Positions 45,980 through 55,897 of a stretch of 64,000 bases of DNA are shown piece by piece (within the stretch, counting starts at the first letter, position 1; every line of letters begins with the position of its first letter). The notes beneath the pieces are model-generated. The model searched no databases and had not been told where the DNA came from. It saw only the letters and a list, made by a program, of their open reading frames with translations. The stretch spans positions 1 through 64,000 of the forward strand of contig OY730442.1 of NCBI GenBank assembly GCA_963422685.1. Reading direction: 5' to 3'. The stretch comes from Spongiihabitans sp963422685 (GTDB lineage Bacteria > Pseudomonadota > Gammaproteobacteria > Arenicellales > Poriferihabitantaceae). The translations under genes and the position numbers were made by a program.

Positions 45980-46298
45980 GCTTTAATTTAGACAAGGTTT
46001 ACACATTCCATGCGATACCGGACCGCCGGAAATTTTCCGAAAATTTACCAGGCATGTCCAGGCAGCCGGACCATTGAGAATACCGCATTCCGATTACAAG
46101 TAAAATAATCGCGCTGCAACCGGCCTGATTCATGGCGGATATTCGCTTGGGCCCGACCGGGAAACGGATTCTTTCATGCGACCTCTCAGGCCGCATATAC
46201 CTAAACCCCGGCGGTCTAATCGCATATAATCCGGTGGATTCCGGTATTGTTTGGCGGCTGTCCATACCCTGAAAACACGCTGTAATTAGCACCACATT
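45980..46298. other. Divergent promoter region
   Basis: 319 bp between the M23 gene (minus) and dapD (plus). No supported gene. It should contain both promoters; I found no strong consensus boxes. Confidence 0.45.
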
Positions 46299-47120
46299 AT
46301 GAATGATTTAGAAAAAATTATTACCGAGGCCTGGGAACATCGGGCCGAAATTACCCCGGCCACGGTGAGCGCCGGTCTGTCCCGGGCAATCGGGCAGACA
46401 TTAGCACTCCTGGACGCCGGGAAAGTGCGGGTGGCAGAACCCGGACAAGGCGGCTGGCATGTCAATCAATGGCTGAAAATGGCGGTACTGTTGTCATTCA
46501 GAACGGCCAGTAACGCCTCCATTGACGCCGGATTTACCCGATACTATGACAAGGTTGCGCTCAAGTTTGATGGTTACAACGATGATGATTTTGCCCGCAG
46601 CGGATTCAGAGTTGTGCCGCCGGCCACAGTCAGGCGGGGCGCTTTTATCGCTCGGGATGTGGTCCTCATGCCCAGCTACGTGAATATCGGCGCTTATGTC
46701 GGGGCTGGCACAATGGTTGATACCTGGGCCACAGTGGGGTCTTGCGCACAAATTGGCGCCAATGTACATCTTTCAGGCGGCGTGGGAATTGGCGGCGTTC
46801 TTGAACCGCTGCAAGCATCTCCTACCATTATTGAGGACAACTGTTTTATTGGCGCCAGAAGCGAAGTGGTTGAAGGGGTGGTGGTCGGTGCGGGCGCGGT
46901 GTTGTCCATGGGCGTTTATATCGGACAAAGCACTCGCATACTGAACCGGTCCACCGGAGAAATCAGTTATGGATACATTCCGCCTGGTTCGGTTGTGGTA
47001 TCCGGTTCCATACCCGCCGAAGACGGCAGTCACAGCCTGTATTGCGCGGTCATCGTTAAAACTGTGGATGAAAAAACCAGAAAAAAAGTGGGTATTAATG
47101 CCTTGCTGCGCAGCGTTTAG
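46299..47120 (+). CDS. dapD: Tetrahydrodipicolinate N-succinyltransferase
   Basis: 273-residue left-handed beta-helix acyltransferase. It has W-H-V-N-Q-W-L-K, F-I-G-A-R-S-E-V-V-E-G and V-V-V-S-G-S-I-P. It transfers succinyl from succinyl-CoA in the lysine/diaminopimelate pathway, which also feeds peptidoglycan. Complete. Confidence 0.97.
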   Translation: MNDLEKIITEAWEHRAEITPATVSAGLSRAIGQTLALLDAGKVRVAEPGQGGWHVNQWLKMAVLLSFRTASNASIDAGFTRYYDKVALKFDGYNDDDFARSGFRVVPPATVRRGAFIARDVVLMPSYVNIGAYVGAGTMVDTWATVGSCAQIGANVHLSGGVGIGGVLEPLQASPTIIEDNCFIGARSEVVEGVVVGAGAVLSMGVYIGQSTRILNRSTGEISYGYIPPGSVVVSGSIPAEDGSHSLYCAVIVKTVDEKTRKKVGINALLRSV

Positions 47121-47175
47121 GCTGAACTAAGGATCTTTCGGGATACAGCGATCAAGGCAATACTGGAATTGGCAA

Positions 47176-47919
47176 ATGGGGTTTGAATATAAAATGACGG
47201 CGGCCACGGACACAGGTCGGGTTCGCGCATCAAACGAAGACAGTATAAGAATAGTACCTTCAATCAATTTTGCCATTGTGGCCGACGGGATGGGTGGGCA
47301 TAACGCCGGAGATATTGCCAGTCGAATGGCGGTAAATTCTTTATGCGAACATTTCGAGAACCAGGCCATGACCGGAAAGGAATTGGCAAATACGGTCTCT
47401 CTAAACACCCTGGCAGAGGCTTTTTCGGCGGCAAACAGTCTGGTTTATGCGAATTCGTATCAAATGAAAAATTGTGATGGCATGGGCACTACGCTGTTGG
47501 CAGCCTCTTTCCAGCCTGAAACCGTGAATATCGGGCATATCGGCGATTCAAGAATCTATTGTTTTTCCCACGGCGAGCTTGAGCAGCTTACTGTGGATCA
47601 TACTCTGGCAGCAGAGTTGGGGTCTGTCAGCTCTGACTGGGAGATACCGGCGTACAGCCATCATGTACTGCGAAAAGCGCTGGGGATTGAACCCGGTTGC
47701 CACCCGGATTTTTTTACCGTGCTTCCACAGGACAATCAGATATTCCTGATGTGTACAGATGGATTAACGGGTGTGGTCAGCGACCAGGACTTGTCAACCA
47801 TTTTAGCCTTGCGCGGGCATCAGCCGGAATATTGTGTGGAAACGATGATTGACGCCTGTCTGGAAAACGGGGCGCCGGACAATATCTCAATCGTCCTGAT
47901 TTTTGTATCGAAAAGATAA
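47176..47919 (+). CDS. PP2C-family serine/threonine protein phosphatase
   Basis: 247 residues with the metal motifs S-N-E-D-S, V-A-D-G-M-G-G-H, H-I-G-D-S-R-I-Y, C-T-D-G-L-T and G-A-P-D-N-I-S. A soluble stand-alone domain as in PrpC/Stp-like enzymes. No partner kinase (PknB/HipA type) is seen nearby. It is 55 bp after dapD. Confidence 0.92.
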   Translation: MGFEYKMTAATDTGRVRASNEDSIRIVPSINFAIVADGMGGHNAGDIASRMAVNSLCEHFENQAMTGKELANTVSLNTLAEAFSAANSLVYANSYQMKNCDGMGTTLLAASFQPETVNIGHIGDSRIYCFSHGELEQLTVDHTLAAELGSVSSDWEIPAYSHHVLRKALGIEPGCHPDFFTVLPQDNQIFLMCTDGLTGVVSDQDLSTILALRGHQPEYCVETMIDACLENGAPDNISIVLIFVSKR

Positions 47920-47969
47920 TGGTATGAATGTTACTGGCGAGAGCGGGAGTTGCCGGTATGGATAATCCA

Positions 47970-48070
47970 GGGCATGTCTGAACAATTCCCGCCTGGAATT
48001 TTCAGACATGCCCATGCGCAAACGCGATTTGCGCATGGGCCAAAAAATCAATGACCTGACGTCATTGATT
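47970..48070 (+). repeat. Structured dispersed repeat, copy 2 (three tandem hairpins)
   Basis: Three inverted repeats in a row. First, GGGCATGTCTGAA (47970-47982) with TTCAGACATGCCC (48001-48013), which also encloses AATTCC/GGAATT. Second, GCCCATGCGCAAA with TTTGCGCATGGGC (48010-48040). Third, AATCAATGAC with GTCATTGATT (48046-48070). The first and second share the bases 48010-48013 and could be alternatives. The stretch 47978-48057 is homologous to 9238-9318 read on the minus strand. It lies between convergent genes (PP2C and histidine kinase). Confidence 0.82.
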
Positions 48071-48110
48071 CTGGTGATACAGGGCCCACGGGGTATTAAT
48101 CAGAGGCTCC

Positions 48111-49484
48111 CTAGGTCGACGGGAAACTCGCCCGAATCAAGGCGCCGCCGAGTTCACTGGTTTCAATTGTAAGCTCGCCGTCATACCTTGCGATAATCTC
48201 TCTTGCCACGGCCAGCCCGATTCCCTGGCCGGGAGCGTGTTGATCGACCCTTGCCCCCCTTTGAAATACCGCATTTCTTTCCGATTTTGCAATGCCCGGG
48301 CCGTCATCGTGCACCGCAACGGTCAAGCCCGGATGGACTTCCCCGGCAACGGTTTGAATTGAAGTGTCATACCGCACCTGGGAGGCGGCCCACTTGCAGG
48401 CATTATCCATGATATTGCCCAACAGCTCGAACAGGTCGCTTTCATCGCCATAAAAAATCGCATTCGGTGTGATATGCCACTGCCGGTTGATTGCCTTGTC
48501 GGCATAGACTTTTGCCAAAGAATTATCCAGTTTCTTCAATACCATGGCCACATTTACCGCATTTTGCACCACGGAAAACTGCGATGAGGTGGCGCGTTTT
48601 AACTGATATTCAACGATTTTATTCATTCTCTCAACCAGGTCGCCGATGTTCTCCCGCTCCCGCTCATCGTTGACATTGGCAGCGTCCTTCTCGGTAATGC
48701 CTCTTATTACTGCCAGCGGGGTTTTTAAACTGTGTGCCAAGTCTCCCAATGTATTGTGATAGCGCGCCAGATTTTTTCTTTCGTTTTCGATAAACAGATT
48801 TATGCGTTTACTTAGTTGCGCTATTTCCTGTGGATACACGCCCAGGATTTTCTTTTGTCTGGCATGTTCAATCAGGTCCAGTTCCTGGGTCACCATTACC
48901 AATGGTTTCAAACCCCAACGCAGGCTGACTGCCTGCATCAATAACAAAAGCACGCCGGCCATCCCTAACCAGAATACCAACTCCTTACGATGCGAGCGAA
49001 TAACCCGAATATAATTCTGGCTTTCATTAATAATCGACACGGTGAGCTCCACTTCCCTGTTTGAATTGAGTTCCCAGGCTATCCCGAAGCTGTAATAGAA
49101 AGGACTATCCAGTCGATTGGTAGTCTGGTAAAAGTTTTCCACGCCCGGGCGGGCAGTATGCAGGGAATCCAGTTGCACTCCAATAGAAGATTTGGAACGC
49201 CAGATTATTTCGCCGGAACCATCAAGAATGACCGCATACAATCCAGAGCTTGGCGAGATCAATCGACTCTCCGGCATACGTGCTGGAATGATCAGATTGC
49301 CCTGTTCATCGATTTCCAGCGCAGCCAGCAGCGCATTCACCTGGGTTTTTAACTGATTTTTAACAGATACCTTTGCGCTGGATTGAAAGGCCCGGTCCAA
49401 GGCCACGCCCGCCAGCCCCAGAAATGCAGCAAGGGTAAAGGTTGATGATATAAGCAGTCGTTTTCTGAGGGATAAAGTACTCAC
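48111..49484 (-). CDS. Sensor histidine kinase
   Basis: 457 residues. Two membrane helices (about 9-30 and 169-190) flank a periplasmic sensor domain, then come a HAMP-like linker, H-box L-A-H251-S-L-K-T-P, N-box N-I-M-D-N-A-C-K-W, D-D-G-P-G-I-A and G-Q-G-I-G-L-A. It resembles the PhoQ type in organisation. It follows the response regulator directly. The signal is unknown. Confidence 0.93.
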   Translation of the reverse strand: MSTLSLRKRLLISSTFTLAAFLGLAGVALDRAFQSSAKVSVKNQLKTQVNALLAALEIDEQGNLIIPARMPESRLISPSSGLYAVILDGSGEIIWRSKSSIGVQLDSLHTARPGVENFYQTTNRLDSPFYYSFGIAWELNSNREVELTVSIINESQNYIRVIRSHRKELVFWLGMAGVLLLLMQAVSLRWGLKPLVMVTQELDLIEHARQKKILGVYPQEIAQLSKRINLFIENERKNLARYHNTLGDLAHSLKTPLAVIRGITEKDAANVNDERERENIGDLVERMNKIVEYQLKRATSSQFSVVQNAVNVAMVLKKLDNSLAKVYADKAINRQWHITPNAIFYGDESDLFELLGNIMDNACKWAASQVRYDTSIQTVAGEVHPGLTVAVHDDGPGIAKSERNAVFQRGARVDQHAPGQGIGLAVAREIIARYDGELTIETSELGGALIRASFPST

Positions 49485-50156
49485 TTAGGTTGTTGCAAAA
49501 CGATAGCCGCGCCCCCGCAGCGTTTCGATGGGATTGAGTTCGCCCGCCGGGTCAAGTTTTTTTCTTAACCGGCCAACGAATACTTCAATCACATTGCTGT
49601 CACGGTCAGCATCCTCTTCGTACAAATGTTCAGTAAGCTCCATCTTTGATACCACTTTGCCGGCATTCATCATTAAATAATACAGCAACCGGTATTCGAA
49701 TGCGGTGAGTGCAAGGCACTGCCCGCTTACAAATACGTCCTGGCTGCGTGTATCCAGCTTAATTTCACCATTTTCCAGGGTAGGTGCGGCGTGGCCCGCA
49801 GAACGTCTGATTAAAGCTGAAACCCTGGCCTGCAATTCTTCAAAGTGAAATGGTTTCGCCAGATAATCATCTGCGCCTGCTTCCAGTCCCTGCACTTTTT
49901 CCTGCCAGCGTGATCTGGCGGTTAGTATGATTATCGGAAAAGTTCTGCCCGCTTCGCGCAGTTTTAGGATCACTTCCAGCCCGGACATTCCGGGCAGCCC
50001 TATGTCGATAATAGCCAGATCAATGGGATATTCCATGCCATAGTAATATCCATCCTCGCCATTATTCGCCCAGTCCAAGGCGTATCCGTTCTGGCGAAAT
50101 TTTTCGGCAAGCTGCTGGCGCAAATTTAATTCATCTTCGACGATCAGAATTCTCAT
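49485..50156 (-). CDS. OmpR-family response regulator
   Basis: 223 residues. The receiver domain has phospho-acceptor D51 in I-I-D-I-G-L-P and K101 in L-A-K-P-F. The winged-helix DNA-binding domain ends R-G-R-G-Y-R-F. It starts in a TAATG overlap with the small PepSY-like gene and abuts the kinase, so the three form one operon. PhoP/QseB-like by pattern. Confidence 0.95.
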   Translation of the reverse strand: MRILIVEDELNLRQQLAEKFRQNGYALDWANNGEDGYYYGMEYPIDLAIIDIGLPGMSGLEVILKLREAGRTFPIIILTARSRWQEKVQGLEAGADDYLAKPFHFEELQARVSALIRRSAGHAAPTLENGEIKLDTRSQDVFVSGQCLALTAFEYRLLYYLMMNAGKVVSKMELTEHLYEEDADRDSNVIEVFVGRLRKKLDPAGELNPIETLRGRGYRFATT

Positions 50157-50449
50157 TATTCCAACCGCCTCAAATTCGGGTTGTCAGGATCAATGTTTAT
50201 GATTTTCACCTTGCCACCCTGCCCCAACAGTTTGAATCGAAAGTAAAGAATACCAGTGGTTTTTTTTCTCGGACTGGCGTCCAGAATTTGCCAGCTTTTA
50301 TATTGCCTGATTTGCTGGGCGACTTCATGGATGCTCACCGTCGCTGCGCCCTGATTATCGGCATCCAGGGCATGGCTAAAATTGTTGCTGATGGACACAG
50401 CGGCCAGCAGCAAAATGATGATGCAGCGAATCTGCAATCTGGATATCAC
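50156..50449 (-). CDS. Small periplasmic PepSY-like protein
   Basis: 97 residues with a signal peptide (about 1-27, cut after S-H-A) and a short domain (V-S-I-H-E-V-A-Q-Q-I, then L-Y-F-R-F-K-L-L-G-Q-G-G-K-V-K-I-I-N-I-D) like the PepSY proteins often encoded next to PhoPQ-like pairs. It may act on the kinase in the periplasm; that is an inference from context. Confidence 0.7.
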   Translation of the reverse strand: MISRLQIRCIIILLLAAVSISNNFSHALDADNQGAATVSIHEVAQQIRQYKSWQILDASPRKKTTGILYFRFKLLGQGGKVKIINIDPDNPNLRRLE

Positions 50450-50539
50450 GACTAAAACCTGTATGTACGGATTAGGAATTGAACCGGTTCAATAATATGC
50501 TCCGATCAACAACGTCTTCGAAAAAACATCAGCCCGACG

Positions 50540-51067
50540 CTATTTGACCGGTACGACGTTAACACTCACCCTGATCGTACTGCCAGGATCATGCCGGGTG
50601 CGCGTGGTATAGACCTGTCCGTTGTATTGATAAGTCACCTGGTAACCTTCCAGACGTTCTTCAGAATGATATTGGTCAACCACCTTGCAGCGCTGCTGGT
50701 AGCGGGTTTCTCTGGTATGTGCGCGGTTTCGATGGCTTTGATCATGACCTACCGATGCCCCCAGCACAGCCCCAGCAACCGTTGCCGCATCCTTGCCGCG
50801 GCCTTTGCCGAATTGATAACCAACCGCCGCACCCACCAGTGCACCGAAGATTTCACCCGTATGCGAACGATGTCGACTGGCTGGAACCGCCTCCTGCCAG
50901 CATTGTTCTATGGGGATATTGATTTGCACAGCACGATAAATCGGATTCGCGCTTAACACCTGCGCTTCGTAAATTTTACCGCCTGAAGCGTAATTCGCCG
51001 CATTACCTGAAGCGGAAAAAATCATGCCCGGCACGGTTAGCACAACCAAAAGTTTTCGCAGTTTCAT
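50540..51067 (-). CDS. Glycine-zipper envelope protein
   Basis: 175 residues from ATG 51067, with signal peptide M-K-L-R-K-L-L-V-V-L-T and a cut after N-A-A. A central glycine-zipper hairpin (G-A-L-V-G-A-A-V-G-Y-Q-F-G-K-G and A-G-A-V-L-G-A-S-V-G-H) is followed by a C-terminal beta part (Y-Q-V-T-Y-Q-Y-N-G-Q-V-Y). No lipobox Cys. This is the 17-kDa antigen / SlyB-like class; the function is probably in the outer membrane. An upstream start (51112) adds 15 unlikely residues. Confidence 0.82.
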   Translation of the reverse strand: MKLRKLLVVLTVPGMIFSASGNAANYASGGKIYEAQVLSANPIYRAVQINIPIEQCWQEAVPASRHRSHTGEIFGALVGAAVGYQFGKGRGKDAATVAGAVLGASVGHDQSHRNRAHTRETRYQQRCKVVDQYHSEERLEGYQVTYQYNGQVYTTRTRHDPGSTIRVSVNVVPVK

Positions 51068-51244
51068 TTTCAGATTCCTCAATATAAGTGATACATAATA
51101 AAGAAGTGACACAAAAGCGGGAAGCCATTTCCCATCGCGTGACTCTAAACCGGGAGCATGAACCTGAAATGAATATCAAGCGAGTCTGCCCCAAAAAACC
51201 TGCTCATCACGCATTAAAAATAAAGCTTCAGGACATTTTGCCAG

Positions 51245-51958
51245 CTAATTACCGGATTGTTTGACCTCCAGAAGTTCGATATCAAACAACAGCGTTTCGT
51301 TCGGGCCGATTGACTGACCTGCGCCCCTTTCCCCATACGCCAGCTCAGAGGGTAATACCACGGCCCATTTGTCTCCGGGTTTCATTAACTGCAGAACTTC
51401 CTGCCATCCGGGAATGATAGAGCCTAATGCGAATGTTACCGGTTCGCCCCGGGCATAACTGCTGTCAAATACCGTGCCGTCCACCAGCGTACCCTGATAG
51501 TGTACGACCACGGTGTCGGAGGCATTCGGGCTGGCGCCATTGTCGTCGCCAGAGTTGACAACGGCATACTGCAGCCCACTTTCGGTAACCGTGACACCGT
51601 CCCTGGCCTGGTTGGTTTCCAGATAGGCCAGTCCCTGGGCAATTTTGGTCTTTGCTGCTGCCTCAGCTTCTGCCAGTTGCGCCTGCTGTCGCCGCTGCAT
51701 AATTTCTTCTACTTCTTCCGGGCTCAATAATGGTGGTTTCCCGGCGACTATGGTGGACAATCCCGCCACCAGGATATCCACATCAATGCCGTCCTGATTC
51801 TGGAACTGTTGAATTAGTTGTGCACCAATCAGACTGCCGATGGCATAACTGAATTTTTTGTCATCGCTATCCAGACTAACCGCATCCTGGGCAAATACAG
51901 GCTGCATGAATAAAGAAAACAGAATGAAAGACAGGGTGGTAAATGGTTGGTTAGGCAT
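51245..51958 (-). CDS. FKBP-type peptidyl-prolyl isomerase (FkpA/Mip-like)
   Basis: 237 residues from ATG 51958. A signal peptide ends at V-F-A, followed by the dimerising helical domain (S-Y-A-I-G-S-L-I-G, then long Q/A/E-rich helices) and the FKBP domain (V-V-V-H-Y-Q-G-T-L-V-D-G-T-V-F-D-S-S, I-P-G-W-Q-E, L-A-Y-G-E-R-G-A). A periplasmic folding helper. A longer start at 52048 would run into radA and is less likely. Confidence 0.92.
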   Translation of the reverse strand: MPNQPFTTLSFILFSLFMQPVFAQDAVSLDSDDKKFSYAIGSLIGAQLIQQFQNQDGIDVDILVAGLSTIVAGKPPLLSPEEVEEIMQRRQQAQLAEAEAAAKTKIAQGLAYLETNQARDGVTVTESGLQYAVVNSGDDNGASPNASDTVVVHYQGTLVDGTVFDSSYARGEPVTFALGSIIPGWQEVLQLMKPGDKWAVVLPSELAYGERGAGQSIGPNETLLFDIELLEVKQSGN

Positions 51959-51989
51959 GGTATTTCCCGGGTTGGTATGGGTTAAAGGT

Positions 51990-53360
51990 TCAGGACAGAT
52001 CAAATATTTCAAGCGCTTCTTCAATACGCCGCAGTGCGATGATATCAAGCTCAGACATACCCGGCTTGGGCGTATTGGCGGCCGGTATCAGCGCCCGGCG
52101 AAATCCAAGTTTTTCTGCCTCTTTAAGGCGTTCCATTCCGCGCTGCACCGGGCGCAGTTCACCAGATAATCCCACTTCGCCGAATACGATCAAATCGCTG
52201 CCAATCGCTTTATTCCTGACGCTGGACAGTATCGCCATCAATACGGCAAGGTCGGCGCCGGTTTCTGCAATGCGCACACCGCCCGCCACGTTGGTAAACA
52301 CATCGCAGCTGTTTAACGAAATTCCGGCATGTCGATGGGCGATGGCCAACAGCATGGCGACGCGATTTTGCTCAAGGCCAACACACAGTCTCCCTGGATT
52401 GGCTGAAGCGCTGTCATCAACCAGCGCTTGAATTTCCACCAGCAACGGCCGGGTTCCTTCCTGGGTGGCGAGTATCACACTGCCTGGTTTTTCTGCACCG
52501 TGCTTACTGACAAACATGGCTGAAGGATTATTTACGTCTTTCAAACCCTGCTCTGTCATAGCGAATACGCCTATTTCATTGACCGCGCCGAATCTGTTTT
52601 TAACGGCCCGAATCAAACGAAAGCTATTCGCGCTTTCACCTTCAAAATACAGCACGCTGTCCACCATGTGCTCCAGTATGCGCGGGCCGGCCAATGCGCC
52701 CTCCTTGGTAACATGGCCCACTAAAATCACACAGCAGCCGCTGTGTTTTGCATATCGAACCAGCCTGGCCGCACTTTCTCTAACCTGGGAAACACTGCCC
52801 GGCGCAGCGGTCAATAAATCACTGTAAAACGTCTGGATGGAATCAGCCACCAATACCGTGGGGGATGCGGTTTGCGCACTGTCCAGCAATGTCTCCAAAC
52901 GGTTTTCTGCCATGATTTTCAAGCCGTCCGCGTCCAGCCCAAGCCGGCGGGCACGCATTGCGATTTGCTCTGCGGACTCTTCTCCAGTTACATACAGAAC
53001 CGGATATGTCCGGCCTATTGTGCATAGCTGCTGCAATAACAGGGTTGATTTTCCGATGCCCGGGTCGCCGCCGATCAACACTGCGGAACCCGGCACCAGA
53101 CCACCCCCCAATACCCGGTCAAATTCTTTACTGCCGCTGGATATTCGAGAGACCTTCCCAATAGAAATTTCACCCAGCGTTTGCATCCGCGCTTTCGACG
53201 CGAATCCCGAGAATCGCCGACCGGGTTCAGACTCCTTTTGTACCTGCTGCTCCAGCATGGTATTCCATTCGCCACATTCGCCACATTGCCCCGACCACTT
53301 TGCGCTGTTTGCACCGCATTCGGAGCAAAAGTAAACGAATTTTATTTTTGCTCTGGACAT
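51990..53360 (-). CDS. radA: DNA repair protein RadA/Sms
   Basis: 456 residues from ATG 53360. It has an N-terminal C4 zinc finger (C-S-E-C...C-G-E-C), Walker A G-D-P-G-I-G-K-S-T, the RadA K-N-R-F-G motif and a C-terminal Lon-like domain (F-G-E-V-G-L-S-G-E-L-R). It promotes branch migration in recombination. A start 24 nt upstream is possible. It follows the alr gene. Confidence 0.95.
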   Translation of the reverse strand: MSRAKIKFVYFCSECGANSAKWSGQCGECGEWNTMLEQQVQKESEPGRRFSGFASKARMQTLGEISIGKVSRISSGSKEFDRVLGGGLVPGSAVLIGGDPGIGKSTLLLQQLCTIGRTYPVLYVTGEESAEQIAMRARRLGLDADGLKIMAENRLETLLDSAQTASPTVLVADSIQTFYSDLLTAAPGSVSQVRESAARLVRYAKHSGCCVILVGHVTKEGALAGPRILEHMVDSVLYFEGESANSFRLIRAVKNRFGAVNEIGVFAMTEQGLKDVNNPSAMFVSKHGAEKPGSVILATQEGTRPLLVEIQALVDDSASANPGRLCVGLEQNRVAMLLAIAHRHAGISLNSCDVFTNVAGGVRIAETGADLAVLMAILSSVRNKAIGSDLIVFGEVGLSGELRPVQRGMERLKEAEKLGFRRALIPAANTPKPGMSELDIIALRRIEEALEIFDLS

Positions 53361-53391
53361 TGAAATCTGAAAGTCAATCCGCAAACAATGA

Positions 53392-54503
53392 TCAATTTAC
53401 CGCGATTCTGGGAATGCGGGTGGTTACCTTGCACAGCAATTCATAAGGTATGGTACCGGCCCAGTCAGCCACTTCTTCCACATTTAAACCATGCCCCCAT
53501 AAAGTGACTTCGTCGCCCACACTGGCATCCACCAGCGCTGTTATATCCACTGTAATCATATCCATGGAAATCCGGCCTATGACAGGCGCACGTTTTCCCT
53601 TGATCAAAACGCATGCCCTGGCATCCACCAGATACGGATAACCATCGCCATAGCCGAAACCGACCATGGCAATTCGGGATTTACGCCGGGTGCGATACAC
53701 CCCGCCATAACCCACAGGCTGGTTCGCGTCGATCACCTTTATCGCGATTAACCTGGCTTGTAGCTGCATAACCGGGCGCAAATCAAATTTATATCGGGCG
53801 CTGTCAGCACTGTCTTGCCCACAGGGCAGCGCACCATAAAGAATCAACCCCGGACGTATCCACGCATAATGCGTATCCGGCCAAAGCATCATCCCCGCAG
53901 AATTTGCCAGACTTTTTTCGCATTTGAATTTGCCCACAGCCGAACTGAAAACCGTCAGTTGTTTATTCGTATAATTATCGCCAAACTTGTCCGCATTGGC
54001 CAAATGCGACATTAACCGCAAAGATTTTACCCGTCCAGATTTTTCAGGGTCCTATAAACCTCTGGAAATTCTTTTACATCAAGCCCCAGCCGATTCATGC
54101 CGCTGTCGACTTTAATCCACACCGATAAAGGCGTCCCCTGCCAGGCTTGAAGCCACCGCACTTGTTGTCGGTTGTGCACCACCACATCCATATTGTACTG
54201 CTCGAAATACGGTAGCTGCCCCTGATGCCATAATTCGGATAATACCGCCACGGGTCGATCTTCCTGAACATTTCGACACTGCATACCTTCGGCGATTGTG
54301 GCCACCGCAAAACCATCTATATCCCGGTGAATAGCGCGACAAACGGTTGCCAAGCCGTGACCATAAGCATCCGCCTTGATGACCGCCATCAACTTTGCGC
54401 CAGGCGCCCCGGAACGAATCTGGTTTATATTGTGGCGCAGCGAATCCAGTTCAATGATGGCGCGGGCGCGCCATGCGGTATCTAAATGCGGGTGCAAAGT
54501 CAC
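53392..54503 (-). pseudogene. alr: Alanine racemase with a single frameshift
   Basis: From ATG 54503 the frame has the PLP Lys in V-I-K43-A-D-A-Y-G-H-G and S-G-M-N-R-L-G-L, then ends at a TAA after T-L-K-N-L-D-G. The next frame begins V-K-S-L-R-L-M-S-H-L and continues through the catalytic Tyr region F-G-Y-G-D-G-Y and G-R-I-S-M-D-M to the normal C-terminus. Adding one G to the run of three at 54030-54032 would restore the whole protein, so it is a 1-nt deletion in a homopolymer. Alr supplies D-alanine for the cell wall. It may be a sequencing error. Confidence 0.85.
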
Positions 54504-54529
54504 GAAATGTCGTTTTGAGTCTGTTCAGG

Positions 54530-55897
54530 CTAACCAAAATACTGGGAAGTAAAGTTTTCGAAGCGGATGAATTCGCCGCGAAATGTCAGTTTTGTGGTGC
54601 CAATCGGCCCGTTCCGCTGTTTTCCAATGATGATTTCCGCCACTCCTTTTTGCTCCGTATCCGGGTTGTACACCTCGTCGCGATAGATAAAAAAGATAAC
54701 ATCCGCGTCCTGTTCAATGGCGCCGGATTCGCGCAAATCCGACATCACCGGGCGTTTGTTTGGGCGCTTCTCCAGACTGCGGTTCAATTGTGACAGCGCG
54801 AGAATAGGAATATGCAATTCCTTGGCCAGAATTTTTAACGAGCGCGTGATTTCGGAGATTTCCGTGGCCCGGTTTTCGTTGCTGTTTGTGGCCTGCATAA
54901 GTTGAAGGTAATCTATAACTATCAATCCTAAATTATTGTTTTCACGAACTATTCTTCTCGATCGTGACCGCAGATCCAGGCTGTTAAGCCCTGCTGAATC
55001 ATCCACAAATATGTGTGCTTTATCGAGCAGCCCCACGGCTGAATTTAACCGCGGCCAATCCTCATCTGCGAGCCGCCCGGTGCGCACTTTATTGAAATTG
55101 ATTCTGCCCAGAGAAGCAAGCATACGCATCGCCAGTTGTTCACCCGGCATCTCCATACTGAATACTGCCACCGGTAATTTTTTTTCAACCGCAACGTATT
55201 CTGCAATATTCATGGCGAATGAAGTCTTGCCCATAGACGGCCGACCCGCAACAATGACAAGATCTCCTGACTGCAGCCCCGAAGTCATACTATCTATATC
55301 CGAGAACCCGGTCGAGACGCCGGTTATGGCTTCCTTTGATTCATATAATTCTTCTATCCGGTCAATGGAGCGAGCCAGCAAATCCTGAATCGAGGTAAAT
55401 CCCTGTCGGCTGCGGCCGTCCCGTTCAGAAATCTCGAATACCAGTTTTTCAGCATGGTCGAGGACTTCTCTGGGGGTACGGCCCTGGGGACTGTAGGCGC
55501 TATCCGAAATATCATTGGCCGCCGCAATCAGCGACCGCAAAATCGCTCGCTCGCGTATAATTTTTGCATAAGTGAGAATATTGGCCGTGCTGGGCGTGTT
55601 ATGCGCCAGGGAACCGATATAGGCCAACCCCCCCACATTTTCCAGATTGCCTTCGGACTCCAGCCATTCAGATGCGGTGATAACGTCCGCCGGGTCGCCA
55701 GCGGCTTGCAGACCCGAAATTGCGCCGAAAATCAAACGATGATTCTGGCTGTAAAAATCCTGCAAACCCACTTCATCCATCACTTCATACCATTTCCGGT
55801 TGTCTAACAAAAGTCCGCCCAACAACGACTGCTCCGCCTCTAATGCCTGGGGCGGCAATTTAGGCGAACTGGTCAGACGATGCGCGGTTTCAGCCAA
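54530..55897 (-). CDS. dnaB: Replicative DNA helicase
   Basis: 455 residues with an N-terminal domain (P-P-Q-A-L-E-A-E-Q-S-L-L-G-G), a linker, and a RecA-like domain with G-R-P-S-M-G-K-T, V-I-D-Y-L-Q-L-M and R-E-S-G-A-I-E-Q-D-A-D-V. It unwinds DNA at the fork. It follows the rplI gene with 196 bp between and precedes alr by 26 bp. Confidence 0.97.
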   Translation of the reverse strand: MAETAHRLTSSPKLPPQALEAEQSLLGGLLLDNRKWYEVMDEVGLQDFYSQNHRLIFGAISGLQAAGDPADVITASEWLESEGNLENVGGLAYIGSLAHNTPSTANILTYAKIIRERAILRSLIAAANDISDSAYSPQGRTPREVLDHAEKLVFEISERDGRSRQGFTSIQDLLARSIDRIEELYESKEAITGVSTGFSDIDSMTSGLQSGDLVIVAGRPSMGKTSFAMNIAEYVAVEKKLPVAVFSMEMPGEQLAMRMLASLGRINFNKVRTGRLADEDWPRLNSAVGLLDKAHIFVDDSAGLNSLDLRSRSRRIVRENNNLGLIVIDYLQLMQATNSNENRATEISEITRSLKILAKELHIPILALSQLNRSLEKRPNKRPVMSDLRESGAIEQDADVIFFIYRDEVYNPDTEQKGVAEIIIGKQRNGPIGTTKLTFRGEFIRFENFTSQYFG

